NCBI GenBank assembly: GCA_015227615.1
Contig: JAALGZ010000113.1
Coordinates: 1-26,074, forward strand
Direction of reading: 5' to 3'
From: Labyrinthula sp. Ha
Lineage: Eukaryota; Sar; Bigyra; Labyrinthulida; Labyrinthulaceae
Length of the DNA stretch: 26,074 nt
The notes beneath the pieces were generated by a model. It was not told where the DNA came from, ran no database searches, and saw only the letters and a list, made by a program, of their open reading frames with translations. The first letter of the stretch is position 1; every line of letters begins with the position of its first letter. Made by a program: the position numbers and the translations under genes. Shown piece after piece: positions 18,064-26,074 of this stretch.

Positions 18064-21000
18064 GCCCAGATGTAGCTTTCATGGATGCAGATGGCCCGAT
18101 AATAGGCAGAAATAGACATATCAGTAGAAGTATAAGACATGCTAGACTAAAACTCAAGGAAAAGAAAGCTCTCGTGGAAGCTGAGGAGACTAGCCAATAC
18201 TTCAACTCTACAGAAACGCTTCGTGCTTTGCAAACTTACCTACCTCAGATCTTAACAAGTCACCTTTTGCAAACCATTGAAACTGAGGCCCCTCTACAGA
18301 ATGAAAGATCTAGTTCTTTTGTTGATGTGGTTGGGCACTCTCCCGAAATGATCAGTACAGTATGTGTAGGTATGATTGCCGATCTTTCTGGTTTCTGTTC
18401 CGCTAGTGAAGACTTGTGTTCTCGAGGATCAGAAGGTTTAGATTTATTGAGAACTGGTATGAATAAGTGCTTCTCTTCCCTACTAAGTGTGGTTCGTTCA
18501 TACAAAGGAGATGTTCTAGATTTTGCGGGTGATGCACTTATAATTGCTTGGTTTCCAGTGGATAGTACAAGTACAACGCTTGCAGAAACGAAACTTGCAA
18601 AACTACGTGAAGAACAAATGAAATCGTTAACGCTCTGTGCTATTTCATGTGCAAAGGAGCTGCTAGGTTTAAGACTTCATTTCGCAGAGCATCACTTAAA
18701 ACTACATATTGGGATTCACGTGGACGAAATGCATATTTTGCTAATTGGTGGAGAAAGGAATTGCTGGAGACATTTATCCTTAGGGCCAATTTTTAAAGAT
18801 CTTTGCTCAAGTGTTGAAGTTGCAAAATCCTCTGAAGTCGTTATTACACGTTCCGCCCTAGAGCATGTACCACTAGAAGTTAAGGTAAAACCTATATTTG
18901 AAAAAGGAAATAAAGACATTCCAAGAACCAAAGTTCATCCGAGCCCTCCAGCTGTCTCTAAAACAAATGTTAGAACGAGTATTAATGCAAGTTTCTCTAT
19001 GGAACGAAGAAGAGTAACAACAACTAGCAGAGAAGCTTTTAGTTCTACTTTTGGAAAAGAAAGCCCTAGTTTTTTTCTCGTTGAAGGACTTACTTTCAGG
19101 CAGAACAGGATTACAGAAGAAAATCCCAGTCTTAGATTTGACAGACTAAAATTTCCAGTGTTATTGGAAAACAGCTTGAGAAGATACATTCCACAGGCTG
19201 TCTTGAAGGCTGAAACAACAAGGAAGATTGAAATCACATCGCACATGGAGCCACATCGTGAAGAAAGTAGAGAAGTATATAGTTTTGTTCCCCAATTAAG
19301 GGATGTTACAGTTATTTTCATAAAACTCTGCAGCACAATTCTTGAAGATTCGGCTTCTGGATATCCGTCTATCGAACCTTTTCAAGAGTGTTATAATTTG
19401 CTTACAATTACCTTAGCAAGGTACGAAGGGGTTATCCGTCAATTTATTTTGGACGATAAAGGCCTTGTCATAATTGCTGCATTTGGGGTGGAAAACTTTA
19501 CACACATTGATGACCCAACCAGAGGACTTGATTTTAGTCTTGATTTTTGTACTAACTTGTCTATTCGAGGGATTAGTTGCTTTTGCGGGGTAACGACCGG
19601 TACGGCCTATACTGGACTAGTAGGCGACAAAAGGCGGCATGACTTTGCAATAGTAGGAGATGTTGTAAATCTCTCAGCCAGACTTATGAGCCTTGCTTAC
19701 AAAAGATATAACTCACATCAAAGTTCAGTAAGTAGCATTAATGTTCGAGATAGAAGGAAAAGCTTTAGCTCACCAGACTGCGTGACTTTGCCGAGTAAGA
19801 ACACAAATGGGTCAACACCCGCCGTCGTAAATATAATTTGTGATGAAGTTACTCGCAAAAGAGCAAATGAAGGTTTTTTTACTTTTAAAGCTCTAGATAA
19901 GGTTAGAGTAAAGGGAAAGGAGGCTGCAATCAATGCATTTCAAGTATTTTCAAGTGCAATAGCTACGGAGAAGTCAGTGACATTCCATGTAGGCTTGGAA
20001 GAAGAAATGAAAGTAATAAACAGTGCCTTGAGTATATTTCAGAGTAAACGTTGCAAGAGTGTTAAATTAAAACAGGTCTCAACTGAGGTAAACCCAAAGC
20101 AGGGTCGCCTTGCAAGTTTCTCTAGAAAGCGATCCTCAAATTTACTGCCTGATATATTTCTTAGAGCATCTCGGCGTGATTCTCAGAAAGAAGAGTCAGC
20201 TAAAAGCCTTCCGTTAGTGAATGATCATTCCGTCCAAGACCTATCTCGATTCACAACATTTCCAGGACGTTCTATATTGATTTGTTGTAGTGGAAAGCCA
20301 GGAGAAGGAAAATCAACTTTTCTTAGGGCAACGCAGCATGCCGCAATAACCCATGGGTTTCGGGCTGTTTCTATAAAGTTAGCATATTCTTTTCTGAATA
20401 AACCTTTTAGTGGTTTCTACGAAATTCTAAAGACCATTGTTTTGCAGTTCGCACCTGATACGAAATATGACATAGATGACCTTCTTAGACAATGTGAAGA
20501 TACTTTAGGACCAACAGAACTTTCCTTGTTCAACTTGAACTCTGGAAATGTGTTTTGGGCTATCTCCACTTTCACAACGGGTGAAACTTCAGAGCTTCAG
20601 AAACATCCTGAAGTTGAGGCCTTTGCTTTTTCTATAACAATGAAGCTACTTCAAGTTAAGAAACTAGCTGATATTCTCAATAAACAACAAATCTTTGTTT
20701 CTTTGGACGATGCCCATAATTTAGATTACTACAGTTGGGCTCTACTTGACGTCTTTTTGAGCGTTGCTAATGTAAAACTTTTCATGTGTGCTACGATTTG
20801 TTTATCACAGAAAGATGCTGTTTCTCTAGAGTCACTAGAGGAGTGGGTAAACAGTCGTTTGGATATAACTTCCTCTCCTCATTTTCATCCTGCTATATTG
20901 CGAAGATATTTTCACGTAAGCAAGAGAGTAACTCTAAAATCTTATAATAAGTTTTTCTTGAACATTCGCCCTCCCAGTACTAAGGCTATTAAGAAAATGC

Positions 21001-22007
21001 TAGACAATCTTATCCCTGGAAAATCATTATCAAAAAAGGTTGCAGAAGACGTAATTAAACTGGCAAATAATAATCCTTTAATTGCTACTGAAATTGCGCG
21101 TTGTATTCTTACGGTAGACAAGGAGGCAGTTGACCTCATTAACTTGGACAACCTGCTTAGTAATACTCAAGATCTTAACTTGGCACTCCACAAGTCATAT
21201 CAAATACGAATTGATTCTTTACCAAAAGTGGAGCAAACTGTTCTGAGTATCTCTAGTGTTCTTTCTGATATAATTGAAGTTGATGTATTGTTAGGAATTC
21301 TTCCTAGGTTAAGAAAAGGCTTTGATGCTTCTGCTCTTGAAGATATTTTACTTGGATTGGTGGACAAGAGATTCTTACGCTTTATATCAGATGGTAAACA
21401 ATACATGTACGAGTTTCTGAGCCCTGTGCTTAAGAACGTTGCGTATGGGAGATTGATGAAGAATGATCAAAAATTTTATCACAAGAAAATTGCTAAATGG
21501 CTATGCAAACACAGGGGGCTTGAGAGTCATGGCTCCATCATTGTTTTTCATCTTTCAAGTGCTGATGATTTTGAACAACTAACCGAAAAATTGGTGGATG
21601 TCTCGGTTCACCTTTATGAAAAATCCCAGTACACTAGAGCTCTACGCTATCTAAAGGAGGTTAAATGCCACATCCAAGAAAAAACTGTTGCTAAGAAGCA
21701 TGCAACAACTGTCATACTTAAAAGGTTAAGGGTGTTTTACGCTGCTCAAGCAGTAGATTTTATGAAAGGAAACTCAATAGATATTTCGCAACGCAATATA
21801 GGTGCTGAGGGGGCAATCCAAGGGAGTATAGGTAGGTATGTACATAATCTTATTAAAATGCTATTGAAAATAAAAGAGGAAGTCGAAGCAGAGGAGGAAA
21901 TGGTCGCCGTTAATGTAACAGAAAAGACACCAAGACTGAGAAGACTATCAACCAATTTCCTAGTTCCGGCTCAGCGAAAAAACAAGAGTTGGTGCTGTGT
22001 TGCTTGA
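17940..22007 (+). CDS. Soluble-type adenylyl cyclase (ADCY10-like), two cyclase domains plus AAA/NTPase, CaaX end
   Basis: Intronless 1355-codon ORF. The ATG is the first in frame, since TAA lies at 17931-17933. After a ~100-residue tail, cyclase domain C1 (~141-310) has metal-binding D148 (IADLSGF) and D198 (FAGDAL). C2 (~453-670) has K507 (DDKGL), N577 and R581 (IVGDVVNLSARL), giving one complete C1/C2 site as in mammalian sAC. A P-loop NTPase follows: Walker A GKPGEGKST (785-793), Walker B IFVSLDDAH (~918-926). The rest (~950-1355) is helical, perhaps TPR-like. Human sAC is ~1610 residues, so this C-terminus is shorter. The protein ends WCCVA after a basic stretch, a CaaX-like box for prenylation. 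It should convert ATP to cAMP; by homology to Dictyostelium sGC, cGMP is a less likely alternative. Positions of the human bicarbonate residues look replaced. Confidence 0.93.
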   Translation: MQRPHPPDPKKRAEPSAIRPGFPSYRMSGQFGSQRTVSDVLSPDVAFMDADGPIIGRNRHISRSIRHARLKLKEKKALVEAEETSQYFNSTETLRALQTYLPQILTSHLLQTIETEAPLQNERSSSFVDVVGHSPEMISTVCVGMIADLSGFCSASEDLCSRGSEGLDLLRTGMNKCFSSLLSVVRSYKGDVLDFAGDALIIAWFPVDSTSTTLAETKLAKLREEQMKSLTLCAISCAKELLGLRLHFAEHHLKLHIGIHVDEMHILLIGGERNCWRHLSLGPIFKDLCSSVEVAKSSEVVITRSALEHVPLEVKVKPIFEKGNKDIPRTKVHPSPPAVSKTNVRTSINASFSMERRRVTTTSREAFSSTFGKESPSFFLVEGLTFRQNRITEENPSLRFDRLKFPVLLENSLRRYIPQAVLKAETTRKIEITSHMEPHREESREVYSFVPQLRDVTVIFIKLCSTILEDSASGYPSIEPFQECYNLLTITLARYEGVIRQFILDDKGLVIIAAFGVENFTHIDDPTRGLDFSLDFCTNLSIRGISCFCGVTTGTAYTGLVGDKRRHDFAIVGDVVNLSARLMSLAYKRYNSHQSSVSSINVRDRRKSFSSPDCVTLPSKNTNGSTPAVVNIICDEVTRKRANEGFFTFKALDKVRVKGKEAAINAFQVFSSAIATEKSVTFHVGLEEEMKVINSALSIFQSKRCKSVKLKQVSTEVNPKQGRLASFSRKRSSNLLPDIFLRASRRDSQKEESAKSLPLVNDHSVQDLSRFTTFPGRSILICCSGKPGEGKSTFLRATQHAAITHGFRAVSIKLAYSFLNKPFSGFYEILKTIVLQFAPDTKYDIDDLLRQCEDTLGPTELSLFNLNSGNVFWAISTFTTGETSELQKHPEVEAFAFSITMKLLQVKKLADILNKQQIFVSLDDAHNLDYYSWALLDVFLSVANVKLFMCATICLSQKDAVSLESLEEWVNSRLDITSSPHFHPAILRRYFHVSKRVTLKSYNKFFLNIRPPSTKAIKKMLDNLIPGKSLSKKVAEDVIKLANNNPLIATEIARCILTVDKEAVDLINLDNLLSNTQDLNLALHKSYQIRIDSLPKVEQTVLSISSVLSDIIEVDVLLGILPRLRKGFDASALEDILLGLVDKRFLRFISDGKQYMYEFLSPVLKNVAYGRLMKNDQKFYHKKIAKWLCKHRGLESHGSIIVFHLSSADDFEQLTEKLVDVSVHLYEKSQYTRALRYLKEVKCHIQEKTVAKKHATTVILKRLRVFYAAQAVDFMKGNSIDISQRNIGAEGAIQGSIGRYVHNLIKMLLKIKEEVEAEEEMVAVNVTEKTPRLRRLSTNFLVPAQRKNKSWCCVA

Positions 22008-23556
22008 CAACTTGCAGCTTGTTTGCATTTTTTGGTTGTGTTAGTTTTTTTGTTGTGTAGACTCTATTGCGCTTTAGTCTTAGTGAAATGCCTGGCAGAA
22101 ATGTAATTTATCGAAAACAGATTTCGTTGGTGATATTCTTTACATAGAATCAATAACTGGAACATGCTATTTTATAAGACTACTTTAAGCTTTCGACTAG
22201 AAATCGTTCTTAATTTCAACTTGGGATACATAACTAGAACTAGGAACCTTAAAGTTCTATCCTGACGAAAATTCTTCTTGGCTGTTGGGAGAAAGATTTA
22301 ATGCGAATGTCGCGACAATAAGATTTTTCTTCCCCAGAACCCTTTACCAACTTTAAAGAGGCCAAAGAAAATAACGAATATCAAAATAAACGAAACTCCA
22401 AAGAAAGCCCCTACTATTAAATCAACAATCACGATCAAACAACAACTCAGCAGATATATTTCATGGACTCTACATCTGTACTAATCTAAAATTGAGTAGG
22501 ACTGTTTTTTTCGCAAACTAAGAGCTTAGAAAAAAGTGTCTATGGCAGGTAAATTTGTAGATAAGTCCTCCTTGAGCTCTACTTCAGACTTTTAATAAGT
22601 TTTCTGAGTAACTGAATCAATCTGCAAGAGGCTCAATATCGTATTAAGCGAGGAATGAGGAACTTAATTTAGTGTTGACACGAGATTTTTGTTGAATTTC
22701 TTGAGAAGTGTTATGAAGTTCAAATTTCGTGACTGAACTTTGAGGAGTCTTAGAATTCTCAAAATTTTTCCTGAACGAGGTTAAGTTTCACCATGTTCAA
22801 CCCCTCATTCAGGAGCTTTTCTCACCATCCACCCCATAATGGCAGTGCAAAGAAACAATAAAGTTAAACAAAGAGAATTGTTTTTTTTCTTTGAAGTCAG
22901 GTGCCTCTAATTCTAAGTGGCTCAATTTTTTTAATTACCAGAAATTAAATCTCTCAAAATCAAGTAAGCTTAAAACCAATAAAAATGAATCATGCAGAGA
23001 GACCAGCAGGTTTAGAAGTTCGTGTTAAGATGTGCCCTAGGTATAGGTTTGATAACTTATTCAGCTTCTTTAGCAATTCGAGATGTTTCAACCCTGATTT
23101 CTATCGGTTTCAAAGTATGCTCAACTTAAGTAATACGCTTCAAGGGTTTAGAAGGGAGAGAATTTCAAAGATTTGTAAATGGATCAAGAAGTCACTTTAT
23201 TTAAATCAGAGTCTTTCTTTGCAAGGTGCCTACGAACATATAGCTTAGCATACTGTAATCTTGTCAAATTCTGAAGAAATGGCACTTCTAACCAGCTGCA
23301 AGCAAAATTTTTGAGGATATGCTTCTAGATTAGGGAGCTGCTCTACTAAGAAAAGAACCTCTGAATGAAGGGTTTCATCAAAGGGCTTTAATATATCGTA
23401 TTTTACTTTAGACTTATTTAATGTACTGTCTCTTTTTTAATCGTGTCAATCTGAAATAGCTCTAATTCAGTATCAAACTTCAGGCTTTTGATACTGTCAT
23501 TGTCTCTCTCGTATCCCCTTATACATAACTTTTGCAGACCTTTCACGTATCTAAGT
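22008..23556. other. Cyclase 3' flank and intergenic DNA
   Basis: The first ~60 bases after the cyclase stop are rich in T and GT (TTTTTTGGTTGTGTTAG-like), plausible for the 3' end of its mRNA, but I see no clear AATAAA at a fitting distance. Beyond that there is an 87-codon ATG-started frame at 22985-23248 with no recognisable features. Nothing else is supported. Confidence 0.45.
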
Positions 23557-23672
23557 TCATGATATGGAAAAGGATTTAAGCCCATCCTCATCTTCATTGA
23601 GGGAATAGTGGGGAGAGAGAGAGCCGATTCATGGGGGCCATTTCTGAAGGCATGCGCCAACCCAAACTTCAA
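23557..23672 (-). pseudogene. Diverged coding-like segment, copy A
   Basis: The minus strand here matches 25469-25574 at DNA and protein level. It reads AHAFRNGPHESAL, then, in a second frame, PHYSLNEDEDGLKSFSIS followed by TGA (23557-23559). Copy B reads FKNGPHYSAL, PHSALDDDEDGYKSFSIG and TGA at the same place. The frame change in copy A coincides with a longer CT run (AG run on the plus strand), two bases more than in B. A conserved stop position and similar residues suggest the 3' end of a duplicated gene. I do not recognise the protein. Here it is a host-type pseudogene fragment at best. Confidence 0.45.
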
Positions 23673-24917
23673 AGTGTAAACTTGATTATTAACAGGAGTT
23701 CTTGTAAGTCCATGGAATAAAAAGAAGATACTTCAACATTAATTTTTTTAACTTTTAGTGTTTGCTTAGTGCCTTATAGCCTGCTTTACTTCTTCTTGGC
23801 CTCTTCTATATATTATTCAAGTACGGGAAATCGTTACTCTGCACATCGCTGAGTTCGTCAAAGTATGGTCAAAATTTATTGAGGAAAACTACTGAGGAAA
23901 ATAAGATCAGGATTAGTATCTGACTCCGGGGTAAGAAATCCGTTCCCTAGACAAAGGCACCATTAATAAATGAAAAAGATATGGCTAGCATCTCTTCTCC
24001 AGATTTTAACCATCTTATATCAATAATTGAATCCTGTAGGGTCACAATGATGGTTACACATGGGAATTTAGGTCAGTCAGGCCTTATGAATTTAATTTTT
24101 AAGAACTAAAGTAGAGCTATCTCAAACTGTTTCTCCGTTGTGCAAATCTTTTTTCAACAAGAATTTTCTAACGCGTGGATGAAAGAGAATAGTTCTTTTC
24201 CCTAAGATGTATGGAAAGTGAAATCTTTATGTAACGCTTGGTGTTGCACATATACAGCAACAACTAAGAGTATGATATCGCTGTCTTTTTTGTTGCTGTG
24301 TCTTGTTTCGGCCACCTCTTTAATTAGTTAACAATTTGACCAAGTTCACCATACACCATTTTTCTTCGAATAAACAGTTTTAGCAACAAATGGCAACTGT
24401 TCCAATGATGACTCAGTCTTTGGAAGAGTTATTTATGTACGAGTACTAGGCATAAACCTTAAGAAAAATCCTTCATTCAAGAATTGAACATTCTCAAACA
24501 CAATCAGTGTATGCATTGAAAGCGTTGAGGATACTAAACTCTCTATAACTGAAATTCCTCAAAGAATTTCTGAAGAAGCCTCAGTCACTTCCTAATTTCT
24601 CAAGAAAACTCTATTAATTCCTCACTCAGAAATCTTAAATGAGATTCCACTTCATCCCTCAGTCGTTAATACTTTAGAGATACTCAGTTTGTCACTAGAA
24701 AGTTTTGTCTAAGATAGAGTTTAATCTACAAGAAGGTCTCATGTAATAGCTCTAGCTATAAGGAAAGAACACAGGAGAAATAGTATAAATACCTTATTGA
24801 AAATTTTAAGCAGCTAGCTACGGCTGAGTTAAATTTAGGAACATTGAATAAGATATATGAAAACTATAGGATAATAGTCAGCCAGATTAAGGGATAAACT
24901 TTGGGATATTGTTTTTT
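23673..24917. other. Intergenic stretch, no gene recognised
   Basis: AT-rich DNA between copy A and the hairpin cluster. The part at about 23730-23830 still resembles the sequence next to copy B (shared CTTCAACATTAA and TTAACTTTTA-like blocks), so the duplicated unit may extend beyond the coding-like piece. No ORF, tRNA or transposon end is supported. Confidence 0.45.
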
Positions 24918-24972
24918 TTACACGCGTGTAATTTACACGCGGCAATCTATTGGCTCAATTTTGAAATGGCCA
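24918..24972. promoter_or_regulatory. Palindromic ACGCGT site with flanking CCAAT boxes
   Basis: TTACACGCGTGTAA (24918-24931) is a perfect 14-base palindrome containing ACGCGT and is followed at once by a third TTACACGCG half-site (24933-24941). ATTGG (24949-24953, CCAAT on the minus strand) and CCAAT (24970-24974) come next. This clustering in an otherwise AT-only area looks like a binding-site array for a promoter. Which gene it would serve is not clear. Confidence 0.45.
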
Positions 24973-25032
24973 ATTATGACATAGTAAATTGAGAAAGCAC
25001 GATCCAACAATCAAGAAATGTAGATGAAAAGA

Positions 25033-25129
25033 CGATCAAAGGATCGCAACCTCCAAGAGAGGTTTAAAAAAGCTGTGAGAGGCATGCAGTGCGTCTCACT
25101 CGTTGTGAATAAGCTTTATTCTTTTTTTT
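25033..25129 (+). ncRNA. Candidate small structured RNA: three hairpins and a T-run
   Basis: Three consecutive stems are visible on the plus strand: CGATC-AAAG-GATCG (25033-25046), GTGAGAGGCA-TGCAG-TGCGTCTCAC (25075-25099, nine of ten pairs) and GAATAA-GCT-TTATTC (25107-25121). The last is followed directly by eight T (25122-25129), like a Pol III-type end. A promoter-like cluster lies about 60 bases upstream. I do not recognise a known RNA family (no U6, SRP or tRNA signatures). The call is structural inference only. Confidence 0.3.
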
Positions 25130-25207
25130 ATTTCTTAGGTTTGAATAAAAAGCAACGAAAAACAATGTGAAGTCAAAATGAAAAGAACGCAAAAAAGAAA
25201 AAGGATG

Positions 25208-25270
25208 AAAGCTTAACAACAAAAATATGAAAAACGGTAAAAGTTTAACAACAAAAATATGAAAAAGAAA
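25208..25270. repeat. 32-base tandem duplication
   Basis: Two adjacent units, AAAG(C/T)TTAACAACAAAAATATGAAAAA, start at 25208 and 25240. They sit in an A-rich, purine-biased run. No coding role is visible. Confidence 0.75.
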
Positions 25271-25468
25271 ATAAAAAGCGATGAAAGTTTTAGAAAAAAC
25301 TGCACCTAGATTAAAGTATCAACCCACTTTAGTTTTAAATTTTAATTTTAACAAAAACCCAAATCTTCTGAATTTCAGTTTTCAAAATCATTTGTCTTAA
25401 ATTTATAATTATGTCAGCTCACATATATATATTTATTAACGTTCAGATAAATTTTCAACTTCCTGTAT

Positions 25469-25574
25469 TCAACCTATGGAAAAAGATTTATATCCATCCT
25501 CATCATCATCGAGGGCAGAGTGGGGAGGGAGGGCCGAGTAATGGGGGCCGTTTTTAAAGACGCGGGGAGCATGA
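25469..25574 (-). pseudogene. Diverged coding-like segment, copy B
   Basis: On the minus strand one uninterrupted frame reads HAPRVFKNGPHYSAL, then PPHSALDDDEDGYKSFSIG, ending in TGA at 25469-25471. It matches copy A (23557-23672) in the same orientation, 1.9 kb away, and shares its stop position. Several codon differences between copies are silent or conservative (GGG/GGA, TCC/TCT, Asn/Asp, Glu/Asp). No start codon or upstream exon can be assigned, so it is either a terminal exon of an unrecognised gene or a decayed copy. It is GC-rich compared with its surroundings. Confidence 0.42.
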
Positions 25575-26074
25575 AAGGCTCTCCGCTACGCAAGGGTAAT
25601 GCAACTTCACATTTTAATGTTTCTTAACTTTTAATATATATTTTCTATCTTCTAGTATACTTCACTTTGTTCCCAGCCTCCTTTATATTTGGACAAAATA
25701 TAAAAAAAGGAACTATATTTAAAAAAATAAGTTAATCCTTGAATTTATATTTACGAGAAAATAGAAACAAAAGAACAATTGCTAAAATAGCATTACAATA
25801 TTTTCTGTTATGTTTAAAATACTGAAGTTTAAAATCATAATTTCTGAAGTAAAAAATAGTGAAGTCCTTTTGAACCACTTGAAGTGACCGTTTGCAACCG
25901 TTGAAAGTTGCAAAAACATCTCGTTTTCTGTAGCAACTTAAAAATGTACTTATATTTCTAGCTCCATTGTTTTTGGAGAATTTTCTATGCCCTTTTCGTT
26001 TTCAAGTAGGTCTCAATACCGTTCTCAATTTTTTGCAGTTTTCTTTTTTTGTTTTTTCTGATTTTGGATCAAAT
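25575..26074. other. Window end, AT-rich, no gene recognised
   Basis: Nothing beyond the weak extension of the copy A/B repeat (to about 25700) can be supported. There are no long open frames and no RNA signatures. Confidence 0.5.

Noticed and set aside
18260-21955. Several minus-strand frames of 60-133 codons inside the cyclase gene
   Set aside because: They are antisense shadows of a long, well-supported coding sequence.
22985-23248. 87-codon ATG-started frame downstream of the cyclase
   Set aside because: No recognisable motif and no paralogue in the window. It could be real but cannot be supported from sequence alone.
22600-24680. Possible inverted similarity between 22640-22760 and 24540-24670 (recurring TGAGGAA and TTCTTGAG words)
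   Set aside because: Matches are short, spaced irregularly and expected in this AT-rich composition. No alignable arms were found.

Overview
This window is eukaryotic nuclear DNA. It is strongly AT-rich and sparsely coding, and holds one intact host gene plus two retroelement relics. The evidence is a LINE with an apurinic-type endonuclease and reverse transcriptase, a chromovirus-like (Ty3/gypsy kin) LTR element, and a 1355-residue class III cyclase/AAA-ATPase of the soluble adenylyl cyclase type that ends in a prenylation-like motif. The cyclase reads as a single 4-kb exon with standard stop codons. A single-celled or early-diverging eukaryote (protist or zoosporic-fungus grade) fits. The sequence alone does not name the lineage.

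Layout: 1-1477 shows no gene. A LINE lies on the minus strand at 1493-5337 between exact 15-base target-site duplications (1478-1492 and 5338-5352); it has one EN-RT reading frame with several lesions and a microsatellite-like 3' tail. 5353-8822 shows nothing I can call. An LTR element on the minus strand fills 8823-13361. It has two ~325-bp LTRs about 93% identical, a polypurine tract, a Gag-like protein, a CCHC zinc knuckle, an integrase (zinc-binding, DDE and GPF parts), a chromodomain, and then a Myb/SANT-like plus MT-A70 adenine-N6 methyltransferase protein. It is a broken copy. 13362-17877 is AT-rich with no gene. The adenylyl cyclase gene is on the plus strand at 17940-22007. 22008-26074 holds two diverged copies of a short coding-like segment on the minus strand, a run of small hairpins preceded by a CCAAT/ACGCGT cluster and ending in a T-run, and a short tandem repeat.

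The main discovery candidate is the LTR element: it carries an MT-A70 methyltransferase joined to chromatin/DNA-binding modules. MT-A70 enzymes methylate adenine N6 in RNA (METTL3/14) or DNA (the ciliate MTA1 and METTL4 lineages). Capture of cytosine methyltransferases by LTR retrotransposons is known; an adenine-methyltransferase counterpart would be a distinct system. The second candidate is the cyclase. It keeps one complete catalytic site, but the residues that form the bicarbonate site of mammalian sAC appear replaced, and its C-terminal CaaX-like end suggests that this 'soluble' cyclase is membrane-anchored.
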